Assembly: GCA_034231615.1 (NCBI GenBank)
Contig: CM067298.1
Coordinates: forward strand, 25,128,528-25,192,527
Direction: 5' to 3'
Origin: Meghimatium bilineatum
Lineage: Eukaryota > Mollusca > Gastropoda > Stylommatophora > Philomycidae
Length of the DNA: 64,000 nt
Part shown: in pieces, positions 12,401 to 27,400 of the stretch
Layout of the letters: each line of letters opens with the position of its first letter
Numbering within the stretch: the first letter of the stretch is position 1
Program-made: the position numbers and the translations under genes
The notes under the pieces: generated by a model
What the model was told of the DNA's origin: nothing
Seen by the model: the letters and a program-made list of their open reading frames with translations, nothing else
The model's database searches: none

Positions 12401-15400
12401 ATTTTACTAACATGACTAAGCAGGGAGATAGATACCTCTGTATGTGCTACTACCTTTCTTGCTTCCTTTTTTCTTCCATATTGGTACTATGATGGCTCTG
12501 CCAATCTATTGGTACAGTTCTTTCTTCCCAAGCCTTTCTGAAGATGTGAAGTAACCAAGTTACTCTGGTCTTTCAAGGCCTGTATTGATTTGGATGTTAT
12601 TTCATTAATTCCCACCAATTTACTCTTTGGGTTGTTCTTGATAACTTCTCTGACATCTTGGTTTGAATGGTGTTATGTGCATCCTTTCTGGTATGTTCAG
12701 GAGGTCTTTAAAATATTCTTCCAACCTTTCTCTGATTTTATCTTTTCCTCGTATATGGGAACTCCTTGTCTGTCATTTATATATTCTGTTGGTTGAAAAG
12801 GTTGGTCTCATATTCTAATTTTTGCTATGGCTTTATAGAACTATTTACTGGGATCCACTCAGTTTGTTGAGATTTTCTCCATACATGATCAAAGATTTTC
12901 CTATTCTTGTTTGATTACTCTTACAGCATCTCATCTTGCAAGTCTATACCTTATATATTCTTTAGACTAATGGGAATTGAACCAGGTCCGTTCTAACAGC
13001 ACCAAATTGCCTTGCAACTTGAGTAAACAGTTTTTTTCGTACTTGACTAGCCACATCTCATATACCTTATATAGCCATCTTCTTTTCTGGTACTCAGCCA
13101 GGTTTATTCATTATTAATTGTAGAATCTCTTATTCTAATCTGTAAAATATTTTTTGTGCTGTCATGTTTGTTTACAGATATAATTAATAGCAATGAACAC
13201 TATTATGTCATTTTTGTCAACTATGTAAACAATGACCTAACTGTTTATTGACTTCAAATAGGTCATCAGAATGAGTAGCAGGCAGTTGGTACCTGAGGAA
13301 GAGAAAACTGAAGAGAAAGTATTATCTTCATGGGAGACATTCCTTATGCAGATGCAAGACGCTTCAGAATATGTTAGCATTCAGACACCATTCATGACTC
13401 AGCAGTTAGAGGATAATTTCCAGGTGGTTATATATTTATGGAGCATCTTACTACTTAGTAATTTAACAACTATTCAAGACACATTATAACTATTTTTTGT
13501 AGTCTCAAAACATAACATGTTAAACTTTCATTGATAAGAGCATAAAATAGTTTTATGTTATTGGATTTTTAAAATGTTGTATGTGCAATGTTTATGACAA
13601 TTACTTTGATGCAGTATTATAGATGTTTTGCTATAAATGCAGCAGTATTCCTGGATCATCATGTCCTGCCAGGAATACAATGTACTTCTCAACCAATTAT
13701 CTTATCATACTACTAAGAGATTTCTGGACCTATCTGCAGTAATGGTGCACCTAGTACTACCTTCCACCCAGGAGTCTGCCACAAAAAGACGAAGATGCAA
13801 TATTTGCTGACTAACCCTGCATCCCTTCATCATCCATGGAGACTATGTGACAGAAGGCAAAAATAAGAAATTGAATGAAGATGTGCAGTGACAATGATAT
13901 TTTTACAAGTGACAAGTTATCAGCTTATCCTCCAACTTTCCTTAGTCACTTCTTATGACATGCCTGGAATGAAGACAGTGGTCCTATTCTTTGCATTCTG
14001 AATTAGAAGTCTAGGTCCTGGTTGCTACAAGGGTGCCAGGACAGTATAAAAATGCATTATATTCTTTGAACTAAACACTAATTTCTCACAATGAATTTTT
14101 GACAAATATTCTTTCTCTCTGTTATTCATATATGACAGTAAGAAAATTTATTTGAACATTTTTTACAAAAGTATCCAACATATTTTGATAAAAAAACACT
14201 TAAAGTTCCATTCTAAAATAACTCCATGAAAATGTTTACAAACTTTGACTGTGTATTCCTTTATTTAAATATTCAGGTGTGCATGTTATATTTCTGTTGC
14301 ATTATGAATGCTTTAAAATGTATAAGAATTATTTTGTAATGATTAACCTGTTTTTCCCCCCAAGAAACTGTGCAGAGAGGCAGAGCACCAAGCAGAGTGT
14401 GCTACTTCTGGTCAATTTTTGGAACCAAGTGAAAATCCATTGAAGATTCTAGCAGATATGAAATTGGTACATATTTTACAACTTTTGATTTCTGTTCTGT
14501 AGATATTCTATTTTATGTTTTTTTTAAATTTTTCTTTGTTCTCAAACTCCCACTGGATCTTATAGCAGGATGTAGTCCATAGAACAGAAATGGGTTGTCC
14601 ACTGTTTTTGGGCTAATGGCCAGACACATCGAACTTCAGTGCTGATAGCTGATATATTCAGTGCTTTTACCACTGCCACTCAACAGTGAATGTGTGTAAC
14701 TATATCGCTAGTAGGCCAGTCATATGAGAGAACTGATTCCCTACTACATACTGTTCAAAATCTCAAATTCTAACCACTGTCACACTTGCTTGACATTTTT
14801 TCCAGTCTTGTATCCTTGTGAAATTGCAACAGACACCCACATATATTCTGTAAAAATCATAGTATATGTGTATAAATATTTGTATCAATTTTGTCAATAA
14901 ATTGTATCAATTTATTGATACAATTGAAAATCTATCATTAATCTTGGAACTTTATTAACCCTGTGTATTTAAATGACTTCATTGACTCTCATTTTATGCA
15001 GTGTTTCTTTACACAAGTTACTACGATCTTCAGTGAAAAATAACATCACATAAAAAGGTTTTAAAAATGTGATAAATCATTAAAAGTAACATAAATTCAA
15101 TTTTTTTACAAAGTGGCTTCAACATTCCACTTGTAGATGTTAGTCATTGTATGTTGTCTCACGAATATTTCTATACACATTGTTACTAATGTTTCATGCA
15201 TGATGAAGGTTTTTTGACTGGAATGTCAAATCGTTTTTTTAGTAATTTGAGAATATTTGTTAAACTGTTAATCTGTCAAATACAGAATTTTTCCTTTTAG
15301 GGGGTTACAGGGAGGGATTTTGTAGCTGTGTGATAAAGGCTGCATGCTCATGCTGTCACCATATCATGTACATGTTGTGTGCTAGTGGTGCTTAGAGAGT

Positions 15401-18400
15401 TTGACACAAAAAAGAAGCTACCAGAACTCATCAACATAAAAAAACAGTCCACTTTTATTGGCACATCATGAGAAGAGGAGGAATACATTGTAACTACAGA
15501 CAAAATTGAAGGGAGGGGACATATGATAGTCATCATCATCATCATGTGACATACTCTTTCCAGAATGTAGTCTTCTTTTTTTAATTCTAAGAATGATATT
15601 GCTTTTTCACATTGTAAGTTTAGTCTTGACATAGTATCTAAAACCATATACAGTACTGCAGATAGATGATGTGGAGATCAATGATTGCCTATTCCATCCA
15701 GCATGACACATGATGATGATGAGATCAGAAAATTTACTATTGGTACTTGTATTAAATGCTGTAGTTAACTCCTCATCTCCAGCAATCTGCTCAAACAGTC
15801 AATTAAGTATAGTCACTGAGACCCCTTCTACCAGTAGGCTGCTAAAACCTCCATTTTAAAGTTCTAAATTCATTACAGCAGGGTAGGAAAACCCTTACGA
15901 AGATAGAAAGTTAAGCTGATGTTAGGAAAAAACATTCATTTTTTCAGAGAATGTAACATGTGTTATGCTTTGTTCTTAGATATGCGAGAAGTTCTTTCAT
16001 ACAAAAATACAACTACAAGAATTGAGTCAGTGGAAGGAAGCCATTACTGGGGAATCTTACAACCTCAATTTTTTAAACAAGATTACATTAAAAATTGATG
16101 TAAGGCAGGAGTTGTGGAAATATGTGGAGATTTCTACATACACCATCAAGGATTGGAAAAACATGCTTTTTAAGAAGGTAATTTAGTTTATATTTAAAAA
16201 TATGCCACTTTTAATCATCCCTTCTATATTATACACTGAATCGTGTATTATAAGACCATTTTTCAAATGACTTTTTTCATGGGTATGCAAACTGGTGACG
16301 AGGCACTTGTTTGGTAGTGGAAACAATAAGATATTAATATTATATAGTCTTTGAACATTTTAAGTAATTTACAATTGAAATGATAGATAAAGGTAGGTGA
16401 GCTAAGAATCAGCATCATAATTTACAGTTTTCCCATAGATTATCACTTGCTTAGCCAGTTATTGACCAGAAACTACCTGACTTGTGTCATATCTTAAGCA
16501 CTTATTCAGTCATTATGGTGATTTTCTCCAACCAAATTAGAGTATGAGCTCTTGTTTCCATTTCCTGTGACTGGATCACTCACAGGAGTTATTATTTTGC
16601 AAACAATAACTAACAAATTAAGCAAAAGACTAATTCTTTCAGTTATAGAATATGTTTTGGTGATCCTGACTTTCAGGCGTACACAATTGGAGATATTTGA
16701 GAGGGTGTATAGCGAGGTGTTGTTCATCATACTTGCATGCACTAAGGACACAGTGTGTGTAATAATGAAACAATAATGGAGGGGATGATAGCAGGGAGAT
16801 GAACAAGAGACAGACCAAGAAGAAGGTGGATGCAAAACATCAAAGACCACCTGAACATGACAATAACAGAAGCAGGAAGACTAGCTCAGGTATACAGAAG
16901 TTTGTTTCGAAAGGCTGATAAAGGGCGATAACTGCTACATCCTGTTCAAGATATGCTACTTGATGATGATGGTTTGTGCTTGAGCTTGTTTGTGTATGAA
17001 TATATGTTTGAGTGTGCTTGTGTGCACATGCATGTTTGTTTGTATTTGTGTATGTGTTTACATTTGCATGCATATGAGAGTGCATGATTCTGAGCATTTT
17101 AATATCTTCATTATTTTGGTCTATTGTAAAGATGAACATTAAAAAGGCCATGGATAAAGTTTTGGAATGGAACTTGGCAGCCACAGAACTAAAATCTCGT
17201 TTACCCGAGGGAGACAAAGTTCTTACCACATGGTACAATCAGATACAGGAATTCTACAAGGACCTTCCCATTCTTCATAAGTTGGCAAATGATGCTCTTC
17301 AAGTAATTCTCAATTTTTGCATGATCTCCTTTTTTTTGCATGATCTCTTTGTTTTGTCACTAACAAAATAATTTCTTTGTTCATTTCTATGATCATAAAG
17401 TTAACCCATAGCATTTAACTGTCGTAGGGGTATGATATGTTAGCGATCTCACATTTCAATGGCTCTGCTAAATGAGCGCAGTAGCCATCTCCTATCCCTC
17501 ACAGTCTTTACTTCTCGAACTGATCCCGTACTCAAATCAGGCTAAATATACCCAGGAGCCATTGTGGTCTGAAAAACATTTCTGCCTCAACTGGGGAATG
17601 AACCCAGAACCACACATGCGAAGCAAGTGCACTAACCACTGCACTTTTTTTACCCCTCTGTATTCATGCTAAATAAAGTGAACACTGACATCTAAATTAT
17701 CACCTATCGGTTGATTAATTTGGATTTCTGCTTTCCATTTACCCACTCTCTACATTCTCTGCCAAGATAATTATGACCTTATGAAAGTTTGGCATTGTTT
17801 CATCAGTCAGAAGTTATTCTTTTTCTTTTGGTAAGCTTGTGGTTATCATCACCTCGCATATTTTTTAATGCAAGATTTCACCTGTGCCATATACGATGTA
17901 CATGTATATGGCCTTTTTGCATCTTGCAAATGATTATTAAGCAAAAAGAACAAATCTGCTAATGAGCATTTTCTCTCAAGAATGGAAGACTTTTTAAGCA
18001 ATCTTGTCACATCAAGTGCGGATTTTGTTTTCATCTTCCTCTTTTATCATTCATATCTTTTATCATATTTTCATAAACGTCACTTCCGCTCGTAAATTGT
18101 GCTCCGGACAGCCTAAGTTTCTGCAATGTTTTTCCAGTTTGTGAGGAGGTCTATGGACAAATCTTTCATTGAGGACTTACAGATGTCTTTGTACTTCACC
18201 TCACTGGCATTCACACAGTTCTCTGAAAAGTACTTGTTTTAGTTTGACATTCTGTGGAAGTGGCCCAGCAATTACAATCTATTTCTACTAGTTAGTGACA
18301 GGTGGGGATACCACTATACTACAGAGGAATGATGATTTAAACATTTTATGACTCACATGGAAAGCAATTCTAAATATTCTAGTTTGAGAATTCTGAATTA

Positions 18401-21400
18401 GATGTTCATCAACTGACGTTTCTGTTGCTGCATACTGAAGTATTGTTTAAGAAATATGTATAAATCGATATTAACCAGTGTATTTCTCTTTACACTCTTG
18501 TTATGAGTTCTACACCACAATGTTCACATTTTATGCCATCCCCATATACTATAATTTGCTTATCTTTGATTGGTTAACTACCATCAACATTTTTTGGGAT
18601 TCTTTTAAATTTAAGACAAAATATTTCAGCTGTTGAATTCAGATTTCCAACAAAAGCTAAATATTAAAGCACACGTTCTTGCAGAAAGCCTAAAGGTCTT
18701 ACCAGTAGTCCACCAGAATAACCATCATGCAACAGTAAACCTAAAGTAGTTGACATGTCTATGTATTTAGTTTTTCTCTTGTGAAAGCTCCACAGCTTTT
18801 CATCTATCCAATTACCGTTTACTCCATCTCAGTGGAGGGATGGCTCTTCCAAAAGTTTTGCCAATCACTGGAAGCTGGAATCGTATTGGTATGAAATGAA
18901 TTGGTATGGAATGTATTGGTAGGAAAAAATCCCCCATTTCTAAAGGAATAATACAAGAACTCTTTTGTTTTCAACAGTCAGCATTACTATAGTAGCGGTA
19001 AATACTATATTAATGTAATACTGGATAATCTAACTATAAAACAGTAAAGGTGATGGTGAGAAGATCACATCAAATGAGCAATGAACTAATCATTATTTAA
19101 TAGTTAAAATATCCAGTAACATTATTACATTAATATAATATTTATCAATTTTTTTTTTTTTACTGCAGAACTCTCCACTTTATCAGACATCATCTAACAG
19201 TTTTGTACATACATTGAACATATGTAAAAATAGCAATCAAGATGATGCATGATTACTCCTGTTGATTAAAATCTGTTGTTTCTACTTTAGGAGAGACACT
19301 GGCATGCCATATTCTTACGGATGAATAAACCGTATGACCTAAATCATCATTTCACTGTGGCAGAGCTCATGTCTTATGATCTCTCTGACCATGTTGATGT
19401 AATTCACACAATATACAAGAATGCATTAGCAGAGTATGACCTTCAGCACAGTTTGAATTCTATTGCTTCCTTCTGGCAAAATCAACATTTTAAGCTGGCC
19501 AAGCATATCCCTGATGGTATCTATGCTAAAAGCCAGGGTATGATTAAATACTTTATCACATTTTTAAAGTTCTAAACTGCAAAATTTTTATTTAGCTAAA
19601 ATATGGAAATCTTGATTTTTCTGATATCTCAAGATTGCACTTTATTGATTTCATAAGTAATTTATTGGATTCAATACAAGGATCAGTGATCAAATCTGTG
19701 ATAACATACCAACTTTTTCATTTCATATGCTATTGCACAGAGCTTCCATTACCATGAAATTTAAAAAGATGTTACTTCGAATACTGATCTAGTGATTTGT
19801 GCGCAACGCACGTAGGCCATCCACTTACACACTACTCAGTGTGTAGCTCGCATATCGATGATTGGGGCTCTCATCGCATAACGTGTAGAATTTTGACTGT
19901 GTCATCAGTATATGCATCTTTATTGGAATTTAGTTTCATTTAATTATGTTAGTTCTTTGTTCCATTAAAACCTGATCATTGATCCTTGTAGAGTACCATT
20001 TATTGATTTCATATGTAGTGTAGTTTGAGAGAAATATACTTTGACATCTTGATACTTTTTTATTTACTGAAAATATAATTAGTACTAGAGTTTTGATAGT
20101 ATGTCTTGAGAAGACACTGACAGAAAAAAATAGTGTCCAGAAAATGTCTAAGTACATTATTATATTCAGTTGTATGGAAAAAAATTGTGATGGTTCTTCA
20201 TGCTAGAACAAATCTCAGATATCCAGTTTTATTTCAACCTTTAGAGGGTACAAAAAGAATGATGTCCAGTAATAAAAGACTAAGGAAACTGGAGAGAAAC
20301 AGACAAGAGAGAGCATCTGCTCTGCTTGTAGAACAAAAATGTTTGGATGTGACCAGTGATGAATTCTTTGTTCTTATTGAACTGGAGGAACTCAAGTACC
20401 AACTTGAGGTAAGTTGAGCTTTCAGTCTTAACATAGGCTACATTATCTTATATTATCTTATTCATGATGATTTAGTAGTATGCCTACCAGGGTAATAGAT
20501 ATCTTGACTCTACAATAATAATAATTAATCATCATCATGTACCTTACAGGTAGATGTAGGTGATCATTAATTTCCACAACATGCTATCGCCAGTGCAGTA
20601 TATCAGATCCACGCTGGATTCTAAGATACTCATTGTCAAAATATCCAGTATTTTTCTCTGTCATCCTCTGTACATTTTTCCTTCATTTTGCCTGTTATCA
20701 CATTATTTTCCAGACTGCCTTATCTCATAATGTTGCCCACAAATAAATGTGTAAATATATGGGAATTTTTTTCTGATAGCAGTAGAGAACTTTTTTTGTA
20801 TGTTGGTCATCCTCAGCAGCTTAGAAATATTTCTCTTTCTTCAATTAAAAGATAATATCTAATTGTCAAAAATCATATTAAAACAAATAGAAATTAAGGG
20901 GGATTTTCCATGTTGAAAATATTTTTAATTGGTATATTTCTTTCTGATAAATAGAAAATTTAATTACAATTTCTTCAATTAGCACCATTTTACATTGTTC
21001 CCTTGTTATAATGTACCATTTCCTAAACATTGACTATTTCCAATAATGATTTCTTTTTCTTACCAAAACAATTCAGCTACTCAGAATTATTTTCTTTCTG
21101 TATAAATTGCATTATGTTTCAAGTTACATTATTGTTGGCATTTGTCTAAATATGCACTAGACTTCCATTTCTTATAATATTTCTCAAAAACAAACATTGC
21201 ATTTTTCTGATGTTAATAATGAGCTGACTCTGTGCATTCACATCTTTAAGCATACAAACATGTAATTTAACTCTTAACATATGAGGTGCAACTTAAAGTG
21301 GCTTTAAATCATTCCCATATTTTACTCAACACCACCTGAAGTGGCTTGAAACACTACTTTCTCATAAAGTGGCGCATAAGAGTTTGGTATTAGTTGGTGT

Positions 21401-24400
21401 AGGCTAAGAGTTAAATAACATAGTGATTTTAAATGTGCTTCTGTAAGAACTGTAACCTCCAAAGATTTTATTTGGTGTGGTTTACTTGTGATTTATAATA
21501 CATTTGAGAAATTTTGTTTATAATATAATTTATAGTAGAAAAATATGTATTGTTATTATTAACTCATTGTAATTTTTATAAATAACTAGCAAATCTTGTT
21601 AGTGCATATTTAATTTAAATCCTTTTAAAATATTTACACAGGATAGTCAGATCAGTGTGAATGCAATGCTAGCCTCCCCAAATGTTGGAAACATCAAAGA
21701 TCAAGTAGTATTTTGGTGCCAGGCTCTAAGAGAAATTGAGGAAATTGCTGACCTATGGATAGAGTGTCAGAAAAAGGTAATAATATTTGAAATCTTGGAA
21801 TCATCTTTGTAATACGATGAGCCATTCATCAAATACTAGTGTATTGGACCAGCGATATGTGTGTCACTGTACTTGCTAATGAAAAATTTCAGTCTCCCAT
21901 TCATTCAATTTTTTATTATAGCCTACAATGATAATTTCCAGTTAATGATCTGTGAATTGTTCCATCATTCTATTGTTCACTATTTTAAAATTACTTGTAT
22001 CTTTGTTAATATGTTATAACTTGTAATATTTTATATTTTTAAATTATAGTCTCCTTATTTCTCAATTCCACTTATTTATTGGCATCTGGTTTAGTATTTC
22101 TGCATATTCACATGTGTAAGGTCTCAACTCTTGCCTTTTGTTGCTTTAATTTCTCTGTATGTTTCTGCTTTGTATTTTGGACTGTTAAATTTTGTCTGTA
22201 AATAAAGTGACCCTGTTGAGAGAATTTCTCAAATCTGTCTCATAGAACTACAGTTGCTGTAACATTTATATTCTTATGTTGGAGTTTGTTCTTACTCCCT
22301 TTCACTTGTGCAATATTAATCTTATACTGTATGAGCCAAGAATCCTTTGGTTCTAAGAAGTCTGGCTAAGTGCTTTTCTTCATTATATAGATAGTGGTAC
22401 AAGACTTTATAGTAGCCTATACTTTAAAGATACACTTTTGTTATAGTCCAGGAATATCTCGTACCTTCATTCTGATTATATACATAACAATCAAACTGTG
22501 GCTAAGACAATGTGAGCATTTCCAGTTCATAGTTGATATTGAATAGAATCATCTAATAATGTAGAAACACAAGAAATATTGAATTCTGAAAGACTCCATT
22601 TGCATGTAATATTGCAAAGATTTTGCTCTAATACTTTAATATGAATCTCATTCTTGCAATGTTATCTTTCAACAATAGAGAAAAGGAAACTAAACATCCC
22701 AGCATGCAGAAAGAGAACTGTACTTCAACGGGTACCATCATGCTGTGGTGTGCCTAGAAATGAAGAGACATTCTGTCTAAAAAAAAGAAGGAGATACAGA
22801 GGAAAACACTGAGGTCTAATATCAGGAAAAGAAGAGAGAAAACAAACCGTAAAAGGTTAAAATAACTAAACAAAGGATTCCTACCACTATCTAAACTGGT
22901 AGGGACAGACCACCACCATACTTTGCCTGAAGACAGAAAAACTGAATAAACACATGCACAGGATGAATCTATTTGCTACATCATTATGCACTTGTGGAAT
23001 AGATCTCTGAACACACCCTGCAGAATTGTCCCTGGTATAAAAATGGAAAGAAAGATTACATTTTCATGGGCAGCTAAGAAAACTAATGTAGAAGACCTGA
23101 GAGATGTGGAGTAAAGAGAATAATTATAGCAAAAATTAGAAGCAGTCAGTCAAGATCTTTAGGACAAGTGATGAGAAGAACAAAACTGTAACAACCATTG
23201 GAAAGATCAAGAGGAGAAGAGACAGAGGATGACAAAGAGAGAAGCTGTTGCATGGTTTGTTCCTGTAGCTTGAGGGAAGGTTGCCAACTGAACACATTAA
23301 CATCACCAGAGACAGAGAGTTATGGAGAAACATGATCACCTATGCCACCCTCCTTGCACTTGATGGATTGATAAACAATGGGTCTTACTGATATTTTTAA
23401 TGTAATCAAGTAGTTAGATCAGTTGAAAGATATGGGGTGTATTTCTTCTTCCATGTCTATGACTAGAATACAGGATCTTGGAGTGAAGCGTGATGTTACA
23501 AGAAATGAACAGCATGTAGGAATCACAAGAAGAGTTATCAACCAACACAGTGCCGGAACAGTCAGATATCACATTCTGAAGAATATGCTGAATATGAGAG
23601 TGGAGTACCTATGGACTTGTCCTGAGTGCCATGATAATGATCTGATAACTAACTAATTATAAACATTTAAGACCCCTATTGACCTATATACTCAATTTTG
23701 CAACCAAATATGATATGAATAACAATAAGTAATCAAATTTTACACTAAATGAAATATAATGAGAAAACAAAAACATGTTATAAAGTGTAATAAATAGTAT
23801 GGACAGGGACATTTTCTATGGTTATGGCCAAATCAAGAAACAAAAACAACCAAAGAGTTATGGAACCACAGAGGACAAAAGTAGATTTCATTCAGAAGAC
23901 TTCCCTGTCAGTGAACAAAAGAAAGAAAGAAATATACAAATATACAATAGTACCTAATTTATAGTAAATGATTAATACTATCAACATTTATGATAATCCT
24001 TTGCTGTTGTTAATTTTAGTGGCTGTACCTGGTAAAGATTTTTGAAAGAACAGACTTTTACTGCAAACTAATGCAGCAAGCACTGAGGTTTGAGGATGTT
24101 CACAACAAATTTAAGGTAACTCTTTCATTTATAATATCCTAAAGATTCTATAGATTTATAAACAATAACATCATATAAAAAATATACTTTTTATTTTCTC
24201 TTAAAGTTGCAGGTGAAGCATAATTGATGGTTGAAGCTTCCTTACTTTAATATGAAAATTAATATTGAAATTCTTGTTGTACAAACACAGAGTAAAACAA
24301 TTGGAGAAAGTAAAATTGTAAATGTACATTTTGTGTTAAATATACAGACTGCGGTAAAAGAACTTCAGCAAAACATGATATACACACATTTTTAAATCTA

Positions 24401-27400
24401 TAGCTGCTGAAACCTTTCAGCTTTTACAGATAATATTCTTATTGGGTTTTCAGCTCTGTGGTACCATGGTACAGAGCGAAGGGAGGGGAGGAGGGAAGTG
24501 CCACTGCTTTTATTTCCATTTTCATGTTCAGTGATGTAGTTGAGTTGGCAAATGATTCTGTTGGATTAACTGGGTAATTAATTGGAGTTTGGCAAGACAT
24601 TTTTATTTATAGGTAAAAGTAGCATAAACTGCTACACAAAATAATACATGTATGTGTAAGTAGATAAATTCGTTGAATAATATAAATTCACATTAACAAT
24701 TTAATTTCAATTTTTAAAAATATAGGATTGGATGAGAGTAGTTTCCAATGATTCTAGATGCTTGTCTGTCGTGAATCGAAGAAGAGGAGACAAGGGCTAT
24801 AGATTATTACAGGGAGACAATCTCATATCCTTATTTTTGTCCCTTATCAAGGAACAGGTAAGCCATATTAGAGTTTAGTAGTAAACTGTGGCTAAAATTA
24901 TCATTAATTATTGCTTATTTCATCTCTTTAGTCAGAATAATAAACATATCATTTATGTCAGTATAATGCAATGAATTTACACTTGATGAGATCAGATAAG
25001 CAGTTAGAAAACTAAACAATTTCAAAACATCTGTTGACAATGAGAATTAGTGTTGAAATTCTGAAAGCAGCTTTTAGTGAAATTAATTTAAAGATTCTTG
25101 CTATAATAAATGAGGTATGAAAAATGGCCTCAACAATGCAAAATGTGAAATAATTGTAAAATTACCTAAGAAAGGTGATGATCTGATTGTAACAGTTGGT
25201 GAGTAATTATTCTGTGTTAGTGCCAGGTAAAATATTATGTAGTATAATGCTTGAAAGGTCCAAGTGGCAAGGTGGATGAACAAATTGGAGAAGGGCAAAC
25301 AAGGATACATCCTCAGTGTTAGGGAACAACCTAATGTTCTAAAGATGTGAGGGCTGGTGCAACACAGAGTAATTTGGGGGGAAAACAGATACGTAGGGAG
25401 TGTAGCAGCAAAATACACATTCTTGAGATTAATGGGAAATCAACCAGGTCCATTCTAATGGCACCAAATCGCCTTGCAACTCGAGTAAACTGATTTTTTC
25501 ATACTTGACGCAAAAAAAAGATGCAATTTTGTCAAGACATTCAAACTGTGTACTCAAGTCACTTAGAGCGGACCAGTCGAGACAAGGAATATTACAACAA
25601 CAATGAACATCCCATATAAGTATTGAAGTATCCTCAGCACAAAATATAACATCCGTATTCGTACTACAAGGACCAATTTGTTTATTCTAGCTACAAGGGC
25701 CAATATGTCAATATAAAGGTGATTCGGTGCCATTAGAATGGACCTGGTTCAATTCCCATTTGTCTCATGAATTTTTAATTTATCCTCATGCTTTCTACTT
25801 GAATTTACTTGTATCAGCAAAATACACAATACACTAATGACATCAACAGGAACAACGTTTTGACTAAAAAGTCTTATTCAGGACAAAAACACACAAGAAA
25901 TGAATATTACAAACAGGGAATCATGATGTAAGAGAGGAGAACAAAAAATTGTAAGGGAGATATGATGAGAAAAAGAAAATAGGAGAAAAAAGACATATAC
26001 AGCATGAACATAAGAGAATCAACAGGAAAAGCAACAGAGCAAGTAAAAGAAAAGAAAAGAACAATATAAATAATATTAATCATAATAATAATATTATGCA
26101 AATTTCTCCCTGGGACTGGCTTCTTTTTTTACAATTTGTGTTATTTTTGGTGTGTCTTTGGAAAATGCAATAACTTTGTGTACATGTAAATAAAAATTGA
26201 ATACTACATATATTGGTGATTTTTGTGTTTGTGTATATGTAGTAGAAGAGGTGTGAGAAAGTTGTGAAACTGAAAAATTGAACAAATCATATTTTATTTG
26301 TAATTCTTGACAATTATAGCCTAATTGTCCAATGTTTGGCACTCGCCTGATATAAAACTTCTAATTATATATGCCTATTGTATTTGTATGTTCTTTCATA
26401 ACCAAACAAACACAATCATAATATTGTCTGTGAAAACACATAAAACATGTACTTGTCACTGATCTTGCCATGCCCATTCGATATAAGGTCTAGAAATAAT
26501 AAAGTCTGAGACACAATGAAATTATATCCATTTTCATATATTGTATAATATGGTGAAATTAAATAGTTGATCTTGCATGCAAATAAATATTTTACCCTTT
26601 ACCCTAGCAATGGATGATCTGGCAAAGCATCACAATGTATCAAAAGCATAGTTTGCTGATAACCTTCCCATCTGGACCACTGATAAATATCCCATCCTGG
26701 CAAAAGTAAAGATCAACAGAGCTCTCATTACAATCTCAGTATATTGTGAATTGTGGAAACTAAAAATGAATACACAGAAAAGTGCTTACATAATTTTCTC
26801 ACGAAGTCATAAAACAGCCAAAATATCTTTCATATCAAAATGAGTGGGGAAATATTAACAAAGGAGAGTGCCCTGTATATCTTGGAGTAAAACTAGACAG
26901 ACAACTAACACTAAAAGACTACAGAAAATCTCAGAGGAAAATCAAGCAAATGCATAAACCTCAGTAAGAGACTAGCTAGTGCAAACTATGGGGCAGGCAA
27001 ACACACTCTCAGCCAACTGTATCTTGGCTTTGTGAGATCAGTACACACCTGAGACTGGACTAACTTTTAGTTTTCTAAGAGATTGCAATAAACTAGTACT
27101 AGGCGTGTCAGTGAACACGCCCACTGTCATTTCAACTGCAATTAGAGCAGTCAAGGGAGAGAAGAGAGACCTCTCTATTGCAATCAGGGGACACAACCCA
27201 GAAACTTCACAGCTAGACATCTCAAATGCCCTCTCTGCAACATTTTCACAACAGAAACATATAACATATACATATTAGATAGTAAGCAAATTACTGTTCT
27301 GTGTATGTGTAGCATGCATGCAGTGAACTTATTCTAATGGCTATGTGTTAATTGGTGATGATAAGTTTCCAACCACGATTGATAAATTGCCGATGACACA

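Noticed and set aside
16840-17238. 132-codon minus-strand ORF
   Set aside because: It overlaps a dynein exon and a (TG)-rich stretch; the His/Thr-rich part reflects simple sequence.
17595-17645. Possible functional tRNA gene
   Set aside because: A and B boxes are present but no cloverleaf with a paired acceptor stem is visible, and a SINE body follows.
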